This document shows, one piece after another, positions 1 to 7,230 of a DNA stretch of 64,000 bases; the stretch's first letter is position 1; every line of letters begins with the position of its first letter. The position numbers were made by a program, and so were the translations under genes. Origin of the DNA: an uncultured Eubacteriales bacterium (lineage in GTDB: Bacteria > Bacillota > Clostridia > Christensenellales > Aristaeellaceae); contig CADASI010000002.1 in the NCBI GenBank assembly GCA_902790525.1, forward strand, positions 1 to 64,000. Direction: 5' to 3'. Below the pieces are notes generated by a model. That model was not told where the DNA came from. It saw only the letters and a program-made list of their open reading frames with translations, and searched no databases.

Positions 1-168
1 TTTGGCGGCGGCCTTCGGCGCGGCGGCCTTGGGGGCCGGGGCGGCCACGGGGGCGGGAACGGCGGCGGGCGCGGCTACGGGCGCGGCGGCAAAGGTCGGG
101 GCGCCGCCGATTTCTTCAACTTCCACTTCATAGGACTGACCGTTAACGGTAATCGCAAACTTGCGCAT
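1..168 (-). CDS. Biotin carrier subunit of a decarboxylase pump (3' truncated by window edge)
   Basis: The reading frame starts at an ATG at 168-166 behind a GGAGGAATCACC ribosome site and runs off the left edge. The visible N-terminus (MRKFAITVNGQSYEVEVEE) is the usual start of the biotin carrier of glutaconyl-CoA, methylmalonyl-CoA or oxaloacetate decarboxylases. It is followed by an Ala/Pro-rich flexible linker. The biotinylation motif (AMKM) would lie outside the window. It is the third gene of the run after the carboxyltransferase and the gamma subunit, so it should carry the carboxybiotin between carboxyltransferase and the membrane pump. Which acyl-CoA is used cannot be told from this part. 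Confidence 0.8.
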   Translation of the reverse strand, partial: MRKFAITVNGQSYEVEVEEIGGAPTFAAAPVAAPAAVPAPVAAPAPKAAAPKAAAK

Positions 169-221
169 GGTGATTCCTCCTAAACTATTTCAGTAATGGG
201 GAGCTTTCCCCGTATGGATCG

Positions 222-599
222 TCAGAACCTGTAAACCTGCTCGGTGCGGGAGGCGCGGTTCCAGCCGGAGACCTTGCGCACCCTGCGCACCACCAGGGAC
301 TTGCCGGAATTGTCGAAGGCGGCGATGGCGGCGGCGATCACGGCGATCAGCTCGCTGTCGTCGGTGACCTCCTCCTCGACCGCGGGCTCCGGCGCGGCGT
401 CCGGCGCGGGCGCGCTCGGCGCGGCGGGCTTTTCGATCACCGCGGCCTTGGCCTTCGCCTGCTTCTTGGCGGTCATGCCGGCGAACACGGCGCCCATGAT
501 CTTCACGGCGCAGATCAGTATCGTCAGGCCGAGGAAGACGATGAACATGCCGATGACCGCGGTGATGCCGCCATAGGACAGCGCATTCAAAATACCCAT
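222..599 (-). CDS. OadG-family membrane gamma subunit of a sodium-pumping decarboxylase
   Basis: This 125-residue protein has one N-terminal membrane helix (residues about 10-38, GGITAVIGMFIVFLGLTILI). An Ala/Pro/Glu linker follows, then a short basic C-terminus ending in RVRKVSGWNRASR. This is the standard layout of OadG-type gamma subunits, which anchor the carboxyltransferase to the integral-membrane beta subunit. It sits 12 bp after the carboxyltransferase and 53 bp before the biotin carrier, so the three are cotranscribed. The gap to the carrier contains a short GGGGA/TCCCC hairpin. Family assignment rests on layout and neighbours. Confidence 0.8.
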   Translation of the reverse strand: MGILNALSYGGITAVIGMFIVFLGLTILICAVKIMGAVFAGMTAKKQAKAKAAVIEKPAAPSAPAPDAAPEPAVEEEVTDDSELIAVIAAAIAAFDNSGKSLVVRRVRKVSGWNRASRTEQVYRF

Positions 600-611
600 C
601 TCACACCCTCC

Positions 612-2087
612 TTACAGCGGCATGTTGCCGTGCTTCTTGGCGGGCTTGCTCTCGCGCTTGCCGGAGAGCATCTCCAGCGCGGCGGCCAGGATCTGGCGGG
701 TCTGGGCGGGCTCGATCACGTCGTCCACATAGCCCTTGACCGCGGCGTTGACGCCGTCGGCCACGTCCGCCATGTACTTTTCCTCCAGCTCCGCGCGCTT
801 GGCGAAGGGATCGTCGGCGGTCTTCAGCTCGTCGGCGCAGTTGAGCTGCACGGCGATCTTCGGGGTCACGGCGCTGATCACGGCGCCCGGCCAGGCGTAC
901 ACCATGTCGCAGGCGGCGCGGGAGGCCAGCGCGGCGTAGGCGGTGCCGATGGCGTTGCCGATCACCAGCGCGACGCGGGCGTTGGTGCCCTCGGTCAGCG
1001 CGTACATGAGCTGCGCGCCGGCGCGGGCCAGCTCGCCCTGGGGCGCGGTGGAGATCTTCATGCCCATGGAATCCACCACGGTGATCACCGGGATGGAGAA
1101 GCAGTCGCAGAAGCTGGCAAAGCGGGAGGCCTTCTTCGCGCCGTAGACGGTGATGCGGCCCTCGTCCCTGCCGGGCTGGTTGGCGATGAAGCCCACGGTG
1201 CTGCCGCCGATCTTGGCGATGGCGGTGACCATGGAGGGTGCGAAGCCCTCGGACAGCTCCACGATCTCGTTCATGTCCGCGATGCGCTTTAAGATGTCGC
1301 GCACGTCGTCCACCTGCTCAAGCGCGTTCAGGTCGCCCAGCTCGCGGTTGACGTCGTCCGCGGTGTCGCCGATGATCTCGTCCATGTTGTTGCAGGGCAG
1401 GTAGGCGGCCAGCCTGCGGGCCATGGCGATGGCTGCCTCGTCGGTCGCGGCGACGAGCTGCGCCATGCCGGACTTCATGGAGGCTTCGCAGCCGGCGATC
1501 TGCTCCAGGCTCACTTCCTTGTCGGCCGCGGCGGAGACCACCTGCGGGCCGTTGACGAACAGCGCGCCGTTTTTGCTCATGATCGTGATGTCGCTCATCC
1601 CCGCGATGGCGGAGGCGATGCCGCCGCACTGGCCCAGCACGATGGCCACCTGCGGCACCACGCCGGACAGCGCGGAGACCTTGCCGGCCATCAGCGCGTA
1701 GGCGTTCATGGCGTCGATGCCCTCGTCCAGGCGCGCGCCCGCGGTGTCCAGTATGGCGTACACCGGCGCGCCGGTCTTCTCGGCCAGCTCCATCACCTTC
1801 AGCACCTTGCGGGCGTGCGCCATGCCTACGGAGCCGCCCTTGACGGTGAAGTCCTGGGCGTACACATAGGCGGGCGCGCCGTCGATCAGGCCGTAGCCCG
1901 TGACCACGCCGGCGTCCGCGTTGAGCACGTCCAGCTCGACGAAGCTCGCCGCGTCCAGAAGCTGCGCGATGCGCTCCCGGGCGAGGAGCTTGCCCGCGGC
2001 CTTCTGCTGTTCGCAGAGGGTCGCGTCACCCTTCAAAATCGCCAGCTTGCGCTCGCGAACGACGGGTAGATTGCGTTCCACATTCAT
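612..2087 (-). CDS. mmdA: Carboxyltransferase subunit of methylmalonyl-CoA decarboxylase / propionyl-CoA carboxylase type
   Basis: The 491-residue protein has the two crotonase-like halves of the acyl-CoA carboxyltransferase family. Conserved segments include KLLARERI near residue 38, GGSVGMAHARK near 88, the oxyanion-hole region GQCGGIASAIAGMSD near 155, and the second-half segments NQPGRDEG and SMGMKI. It moves a carboxyl group from an acyl-CoA to biotin. Translation most likely starts at the ATG at 2087, five codons inside the longest frame, because GGAGGG lies just upstream of it. With the gamma and biotin-carrier genes it forms a sodium-coupled decarboxylase operon; the beta subunit would be to the left. 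Methylmalonyl-CoA is the likeliest substrate by family but other acyl-CoAs are possible. Confidence 0.82.
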   Translation of the reverse strand: MNVERNLPVVRERKLAILKGDATLCEQQKAAGKLLARERIAQLLDAASFVELDVLNADAGVVTGYGLIDGAPAYVYAQDFTVKGGSVGMAHARKVLKVMELAEKTGAPVYAILDTAGARLDEGIDAMNAYALMAGKVSALSGVVPQVAIVLGQCGGIASAIAGMSDITIMSKNGALFVNGPQVVSAAADKEVSLEQIAGCEASMKSGMAQLVAATDEAAIAMARRLAAYLPCNNMDEIIGDTADDVNRELGDLNALEQVDDVRDILKRIADMNEIVELSEGFAPSMVTAIAKIGGSTVGFIANQPGRDEGRITVYGAKKASRFASFCDCFSIPVITVVDSMGMKISTAPQGELARAGAQLMYALTEGTNARVALVIGNAIGTAYAALASRAACDMVYAWPGAVISAVTPKIAVQLNCADELKTADDPFAKRAELEEKYMADVADGVNAAVKGYVDDVIEPAQTRQILAAALEMLSGKRESKPAKKHGNMPL

Positions 2088-2207
2088 TTTCTTTCCCTCC
2101 ATGCTTGTATTGCATCAGATAAAATATCCATCGAAACCCAACTTCTCATTTTCGACATTCCTGCCTCTTTTCCTCTATAAACAAGGTTAATTTTCGTGGA
2201 ATATTGG

Positions 2208-2238
2208 GTCACCATTCGCCCTGCGGTTGAATGGTGAC
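2208..2238. repeat. Perfect 10 bp inverted repeat in the divergent intergenic region
   Basis: GTCACCATTC (2208-2217) and GAATGGTGAC (2229-2238) are perfect complements separated by 11 bp. The repeat lies between the divergent decarboxylase operon and the gene at 2394, upstream of both. It could be an operator or a hairpin in a leader. There is no T-run on either side, so it is not a terminator. Confidence 0.5.
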
Positions 2239-2282
2239 TGGCAACACTATTTTGCGCTTAAAATAAGTCACAATGTTGTCGT

Positions 2283-2311
2283 TTGAGTATTGGGGCCACT
2301 TCTGTTATAAT
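2283..2311 (+). promoter_or_regulatory. Promoter for the gene at 2394
   Basis: TTGAGT (2283-2288), a 17 bp spacer and TATAAT (2306-2311) form a good sigma-A type promoter. It lies about 80 bp upstream of the start codon at 2394 and reads towards it. Confidence 0.6.
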
Positions 2312-2393
2312 ATACGGTGTAATGGTGTCCTGTGGGCACGGATAGGCGCATGATTTTCCATGAGCGCGACGGCGTTCGGAAAGGTGATATACT

Positions 2394-4091
2394 ATGCAGA
2401 TGACATTCGATCAGGCCATAAAGCCCGGGATCTTGCAGGCTTTCGCCTTTAGGAGGAACAGCGGCTACGTGATGCGCTCCGAGAAGCGCCCCGGCTACGG
2501 CGGCGGCGCGGGCGGCGGTCGCAACAACCGCAAAAAGCCCCGGCGTCCGAAGGCGGGCATACTGTACATCCTGCTGACCTTCCTGGTCCTGCTGGTCGTG
2601 TGGCCGGTGGGCATCGTGATGCTGTGGCGCAGGAAGGTGCGCATGTCGGCGGGCACGAAGCTGCTCATCTCCCTTTTGACGCTGTGCGTGAGCGTGTTCC
2701 TGATCGTGTTCGCGCTGACCATCCACGTAGACAACCCGAAGTACACCGAGTTCCAGGACAAGGCCAACGACTGGCTCAACCGCGCCGCCGCGGACGTGGC
2801 GGTGGCGGGCGACGCGGCCTACAAGAAGGGCGTGGAGACCTGGGACGTCATGACCGATTGCGCCGATCTGGCCGCGAAGCCCGTGATGAACAACCTGGCC
2901 GACGGCATCGACAAGGCGGTCGAGCTGACCGGCGGCCTGCGCGACAAGCTGCGCGGCACGACGGACGCCACGCCGTCCCCCGCGCCCGCCGACACCGCCG
3001 CGCCGGAGGTCACGCCGGACGTGACGGACGCGCTGCCGGAGCTCATCGAGATCAGCCTGCCCGAGAACACGCCCGATCCCGAGAGCGGCAAGCCGCTGTC
3101 CGACGGCACGCTGACCGCCGCGGGCGAGTTCAAGCCCGACGAGACCCCCGCGCCCACCGACACCCCGGCCCCCACGCCGGAGCCCACCCCCACCGATGAG
3201 CCGGAGGGCGGCGAGGGCATCCAGTGGACCGCCGCGGAGGGCGCGGAGGCGACGGAGGAACCCACCCCCGAGCCCACCCCCACCCCGACGCCGGAGCCCA
3301 CCCCGACCCCGGTACCCGACGTGCCGGTGAAGGCCCCGGGCGAGGCCACGGTGTACTATAATAAAGAAGGCAAGCTGTATCACATGCGCTCGAGCTGCAA
3401 GAAGATGAACAGCGCCAAGCCCCACACCCTCGCGGAGGCCGTCGAGGCCGGCAAGCAGAACTGCAACGCCTGCTCAAGCCCCGACGCCGCCATTCTGGAG
3501 GCCAAGGACGTGGTCTGGGCGGACGAAAAGAAGGTCTTCCACACCACCGACGCATGCGCGAAGTTCGAGGGCCAGTGGACGCTGATCCCCCTCGAGGACG
3601 CCCTCAAGGGCGAATACACCCCCTGCCCGGAGTGCCAGGCGGACATCTTCGCCATCGTCAACGCCGAGCCCACCCCCACCCCGACGCCGGAGCCCACCCC
3701 CGTCCCCGAGGCGGAGAAGGTCTCCCCCGCCACGACGCTCAAGCCCGCGGGCGACGCCAAGGTGTATCACTCCAGCAACGGCAAGTTCTACCACCGCCGC
3801 AGCGTGTGCCAGGGCATGACCGGCTCCAAGGCGTACAAGCTCTCTGAGATCACCTCGAAGTACAAGCGCTGCAAGACCTGCGACGCCCCCGACACCGCGC
3901 TGGTCGGCAAGGCCTGCCTGTGGATGGACGAGGACGGCCTGTGCCACACCTCCGACGAGTGCGCTAAGTTCAAGGGCGCGTACACGCTGATCGAGCGCGA
4001 CAAGGCCCTCGAGGAAGGCAAGTCCGGCTGCCCGGACTGCGGCGCGGACGAATACCTGGTGCCCAACACCGAGCTGGCCGACGCCGAATAA
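2394..4091 (+). CDS. Membrane-anchored protein with four His/Cys (HxxxxC...CxxC) modules
   Basis: A 565-residue protein of unknown function. After a basic, glycine-rich N-terminus come two membrane helices (about residues 50-75 and 85-105). A helical stretch and a long acidic Pro/Thr linker rich in TPTPEPTP follow (about 195-305). The C-terminal half holds four related modules of about 45 residues with the pattern H-x4-C...C-x2-C: YHMRSSC..CNAC, FHTTDAC..CPEC, YHRRSVC..CKTC and CHTSDEC..CPDC. Such a pattern suggests a metal site of one His and three Cys, like the Ada-type extracellular modules seen in other Clostridia. The proline linker between modules 2 and 3 shows the pair was duplicated. 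The ATG at 2394 has an AAGGTGAT site at good spacing; a later start at 2472 behind AGGAGG is possible. Confidence 0.7.
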   Translation: MQMTFDQAIKPGILQAFAFRRNSGYVMRSEKRPGYGGGAGGGRNNRKKPRRPKAGILYILLTFLVLLVVWPVGIVMLWRRKVRMSAGTKLLISLLTLCVSVFLIVFALTIHVDNPKYTEFQDKANDWLNRAAADVAVAGDAAYKKGVETWDVMTDCADLAAKPVMNNLADGIDKAVELTGGLRDKLRGTTDATPSPAPADTAAPEVTPDVTDALPELIEISLPENTPDPESGKPLSDGTLTAAGEFKPDETPAPTDTPAPTPEPTPTDEPEGGEGIQWTAAEGAEATEEPTPEPTPTPTPEPTPTPVPDVPVKAPGEATVYYNKEGKLYHMRSSCKKMNSAKPHTLAEAVEAGKQNCNACSSPDAAILEAKDVVWADEKKVFHTTDACAKFEGQWTLIPLEDALKGEYTPCPECQADIFAIVNAEPTPTPTPEPTPVPEAEKVSPATTLKPAGDAKVYHSSNGKFYHRRSVCQGMTGSKAYKLSEITSKYKRCKTCDAPDTALVGKACLWMDEDGLCHTSDECAKFKGAYTLIERDKALEEGKSGCPDCGADEYLVPNTELADAE

Positions 4092-4099
4092 TATAGGGC

Positions 4100-4149
4100 T
4101 TGACAAGTAAACGCCCGTTTACTATAATGATAGTAAACGGGCGTTTACT
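4100..4149 (+). promoter_or_regulatory. Promoter embedded in two palindromic operator boxes (TetR autoregulation)
   Basis: A consensus promoter TTGACA (4100-4105), 17 bp, TATAAT (4123-4128) drives the tetR gene at 4171. The spacer is an 18 bp box AGTAAACGCCCGTTTACT (4106-4123), each half being the complement of the other apart from the two central bases. A second box, AGTAAACGGGCGTTTACT (4132-4149), lies over the start of transcription and is the exact reverse complement of the first. A repressor bound here would cover both the promoter and the start site. The regulator is inferred to be the adjacent TetR protein. Confidence 0.85.
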
Positions 4150-4170
4150 TCATTTTTGGGAGGTGATCGC

Positions 4171-4770
4171 GTGGGCGACACGAAGGAGCGCATACTGTGG
4201 ACGGCGCTTGAACTGTTTGCCGAGAACGGCTACGAGGCCGTGTCGGTCAGCGACATCGCGGGGGCGCTGGGCATCACCAAGGGCGCGCTGTACCGGCACT
4301 ACCGCAACAAGCGGGACATCTTCGACAGCATCGTAGCGCGCATGGAACGGCGGGACGCGGCGCAGGCCGACGCCGGGGGCATGCCCGCGGGCGCGCTTGT
4401 CGACATGCCGGAGGCCTACCGCGCCGCGACCGTCGACCGCATGGTGGACTTCGCCAAGGCCATGTTCCGCTACTGGACCGAGGACCCGTTCGCCTCGGCG
4501 TTTCGCAGGATGCTGACCCTCGAGCAGTACCGCAGCCCGGAGATGGCCGCGCTGTACCAGCAGTACCTGGCCGCCGGGCCCGTGGGCTACATGGCGGACC
4601 TGTTCAAAAGCCTGGGGCTTCCCCGGGCGCGGGCACGGGCCGTGGCGTTCTACGCGCCGATGTTTCTGCTGTACAGCGTCCATGACGGCGCGGCGGACGG
4701 TTCGGCAGTGCTGTCGACCCTCGACGCCCTGTTGGAGGACGCCCGCAATCAACTGAAAGACATGAGGTGA
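4171..4770 (+). CDS. TetR-family transcriptional repressor
   Basis: A 200-residue protein whose first 50 residues are a classic TetR helix-turn-helix: TKERILWTALELFAENGYE, then VSDIAGALGITKGALYRHY and NKRDIF. The C-terminal ligand domain is divergent, as usual in this family. The start is the GTG at 4171, which has GGGAGG at the right distance; the longer frame from TTG would lack a ribosome site. The gene stops 6 bp before the GNAT gene and is the first gene of the tetR-acetyltransferase pair; the ABC exporter genes that follow have their own promoter at 5419. It probably represses its own promoter through the two palindromic boxes, with an unknown inducer. Confidence 0.88.
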   Translation: MGDTKERILWTALELFAENGYEAVSVSDIAGALGITKGALYRHYRNKRDIFDSIVARMERRDAAQADAGGMPAGALVDMPEAYRAATVDRMVDFAKAMFRYWTEDPFASAFRRMLTLEQYRSPEMAALYQQYLAAGPVGYMADLFKSLGLPRARARAVAFYAPMFLLYSVHDGAADGSAVLSTLDALLEDARNQLKDMR

Positions 4771-4776
4771 CAGACC

Positions 4777-5412
4777 ATGAATCCATCCAACATCGTCATT
4801 CGCAGGGAACGTCCCGACGACCACCGCGCGGTGGAAGAGCTCGTCCGGGAATCGTTCTGGAACGTGTACCGCCCCGGCTGCTACGAGCACTTCGTGCTGC
4901 ACCGGCTCAGGGACGACCCCGCCTTCGTGCCGGAGCTGGACCTGGTGATGGAGGCGGACGGCGCGCTGATCGGCCAGAACATGTTCATGCGCGCCCGCAT
5001 ACAGTCAGACGACGGCCGCGACATCCCCATCATGACCATGGGGCCCATCTGCATCGCCCCGGAATACAAGCGGCAGGGCTACGGCAAGCGCCTGCTGGAC
5101 GAATCGCTCGACCGCGCGACGGCGCTGGGCTGCGGCGCGCTGTGCTTCGAGGGCAACATCGACTTCTACGGCAGGAGCGGCTTCACCTTCGCAAGCGACT
5201 GCGGCATACGCTACCACGGCCTGCCGGAGGGCACGGACGCCTCCTTCTTCCTGTGCAAGGTGCTGATCCCTGGCTACCTGGACGGCATCACCGGCGTGTA
5301 CGCGCCGCCGGAGGGCTACTTCGCCGCCGAGCAGGATAAAGAAGCCTTCGAGCGCTTCGACGCCCTCTTCCCGCCGAAGGAGAAGCTGAAGCTGCCGGGA
5401 CAGCTATTCTGA
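4777..5412 (+). CDS. GNAT-family N-acetyltransferase
   Basis: A 211-residue protein with the GNAT fold. It starts with IVIRRERPDDHRAVEELV, has the acetyl-CoA binding motif A region ICIAPEYKRQGYGKRLLDES (R/Q-x-x-G-x-G/K type, residues about 92-111), and the later strand FYGRSGFTFA typical of family members that act on small molecules or antibiotics. It follows tetR by 6 bp in the same operon. The substrate is unknown; the repressor and nearby exporters would fit a detoxification role. Confidence 0.82.
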   Translation: MNPSNIVIRRERPDDHRAVEELVRESFWNVYRPGCYEHFVLHRLRDDPAFVPELDLVMEADGALIGQNMFMRARIQSDDGRDIPIMTMGPICIAPEYKRQGYGKRLLDESLDRATALGCGALCFEGNIDFYGRSGFTFASDCGIRYHGLPEGTDASFFLCKVLIPGYLDGITGVYAPPEGYFAAEQDKEAFERFDALFPPKEKLKLPGQLF

Positions 5413-5418
5413 CAGCGC

Positions 5419-5467
5419 TTGAATAATATTTCGCGCTGTGCTATAATCCAGTCAGGCTATCCTGACT
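5419..5467 (+). promoter_or_regulatory. Promoter of the ABC exporter pair with a palindrome at the start site
   Basis: TTGAAT (5419-5424), 17 bp, TATAAT (5442-5447) reads towards the ABC genes. Immediately after the -10 box lies AGTCAGG (5450-5456), four bases, CCTGACT (5461-5467), a perfect 7 bp inverted repeat covering the expected start of transcription. This is a plausible operator. It differs in sequence from the TetR boxes at 4106-4149. Confidence 0.65.
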
Positions 5468-5499
5468 TTGCCGGAAGCCCCGAAAGGAGTCAACCGCCC

Positions 5500-7230
5500 G
5501 TGAAATGGTCCAAATACGTCAAGCCCTACTGGAAATACTTCGTGCTGGGGCCGCTGTGCATGATCGTGGAGGTGCTGGGCGAGGTACTGATGCCGCTGTG
5601 GTACAGCCGCATACTGAACATCGGCGTGGAGAACCACGACGTGGGCTTCATCGCGCTGACCTGCCTCTTGATGATACTCACCGCCCTTCTGATGATGGGC
5701 GGCGGCGTGGGCGGCGCGTGGTTCGGCGCCAAGGCCGCGGTGAACTTCGCCGCCGACCTGCGCCGGGACGTGTACGCCAAGGTGCAGCAGTTCTCGTTTG
5801 CCAACATTGACAAGTACTCCACCGGCTCGCTGGTCACCCGCCTGACCAACGACGTCACCCAGCTCATGAACTTCGTGAACATGCTTTTGCGCATGTTCCT
5901 GCGCGCCCCCGGCATGATGATCGGCGCGCTGATCGCCGCCATCGCGTTGAACGCCGAGCTGGCGCGGGTGCTGGCGGTCACCATCCCGGTGATCGCGCTG
6001 GTGGAATTTTTGATCATCCGGGTGGGCTTCCCCCGCTTCACCGCCATGCAGCAGCGGATGGACCACCTCAACTCCACCATCCAGGAGAGCCTCACCAACA
6101 TCCGCGTGGTCAAGTCCTTCGTGCGGGAAAAGCACGAGGACGAAAAGTTCGCCCGCGCCAACCAGGATTTGAAGGACGCCGCCATGCGCGCCCTGGGCGT
6201 TGTGATCTTCATGCTGCCGATGATGATGCTGCTGATGAACCTGACCAGCGTGGCGGTGATCTGGTTCGGCGGCAAACACGTGATCGCCGGGGACATGCCC
6301 CTGGGCGACTTCAACGCCTTCATCACCTACATCACGCAGATTTTGATCTCCCTTATGATGATGTCCATGCTGTTCATGAACTCCTCCCGCGCCCTCGCGT
6401 CCTCCAAGCGCATCCGGGAGGTCATGGAGGAGAAGCTGGACCTGTCCGACGCGGACGCCGCCCACAAGGACGCCCGGGTCGAGCGCGGCGACGTGGAGTT
6501 CAGGCACGTCACCTTCCGCTACTACAAAAACAGCGAAAACGCCGTGCTGCGGGACGTGAGCCTGACCATCAACGGCGGCGAGACGGTGGGCATCATCGGC
6601 TCCACCGGCTGCGGCAAGACCACGCTGGTCTCCATGATCCCCCGCCTCTACGATGTGGACGAGGGCCAGGTGCTGGTGGACGGCATCGACGTGAGGGATT
6701 ACAGCCTCTACCACCTGCGCGAGGGCGTGGGCATGGTGCTCCAGAAGAACGTGCTGTTCTCCGGCACCATCGCGGAAAACCTGCGCTGGGGCGACGAGAA
6801 CGCCACCGACGAGGAGATCGCCGCGGCGGCGAAGAGCGCCCAGGCCGACGGCTTCATACGCGACTTCACCGACGGCTATGACCGGGAGCTGGAGCAGGGC
6901 GGCGTGAACGTCTCCGGCGGCCAGCGCCAGCGGCTGTGCATCGCCCGCGCGCTGTTGAAGCACCCGAAGATACTGATACTCGACGACTCCACCTCCGCCG
7001 TGGACACCGCCACCGAGGCGGCCATCCGCGAATCCTTCAAAAACGAGCTTCGGGATTCCACGAAGATCATCATCGCCCAGCGCATCACCAGCGTGATGGA
7101 GGCGGACAAGATCATCGTCATGGACGACGGCGCCATCACCGGCATCGGCACCCACGACGCGCTGTTGAAGTCCAACACGGCCTACCAGGAGATCTACCAC
7201 TCCCAGGTGGACGGGAAGGAGGCGGCATAA
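5500..7230 (+). CDS. ABC exporter half-transporter, subunit with degenerate ATPase site
   Basis: A 576-residue fusion of a six-helix exporter membrane domain (about residues 15-310) and an ATPase domain. The ATPase has Walker A GSTGCGKTT, signature VSGGQRQR, Walker B ILILDDSTSAVD and a C-terminal H-loop region with Gln (IIAQR) in place of the usual His. The residue after the Walker B Asp is Asp instead of the catalytic Glu, and the H-loop His is Gln; both are typical of the non-catalytic half of heterodimeric exporters such as BmrCD or TM287/288. The GTG at 5500 behind AAAGGAG is chosen as start. It overlaps the next ABC gene by one base. Substrate unknown; drugs or peptides are likely. Confidence 0.85.
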   Translation: MKWSKYVKPYWKYFVLGPLCMIVEVLGEVLMPLWYSRILNIGVENHDVGFIALTCLLMILTALLMMGGGVGGAWFGAKAAVNFAADLRRDVYAKVQQFSFANIDKYSTGSLVTRLTNDVTQLMNFVNMLLRMFLRAPGMMIGALIAAIALNAELARVLAVTIPVIALVEFLIIRVGFPRFTAMQQRMDHLNSTIQESLTNIRVVKSFVREKHEDEKFARANQDLKDAAMRALGVVIFMLPMMMLLMNLTSVAVIWFGGKHVIAGDMPLGDFNAFITYITQILISLMMMSMLFMNSSRALASSKRIREVMEEKLDLSDADAAHKDARVERGDVEFRHVTFRYYKNSENAVLRDVSLTINGGETVGIIGSTGCGKTTLVSMIPRLYDVDEGQVLVDGIDVRDYSLYHLREGVGMVLQKNVLFSGTIAENLRWGDENATDEEIAAAAKSAQADGFIRDFTDGYDRELEQGGVNVSGGQRQRLCIARALLKHPKILILDDSTSAVDTATEAAIRESFKNELRDSTKIIIAQRITSVMEADKIIVMDDGAITGIGTHDALLKSNTAYQEIYHSQVDGKEAA

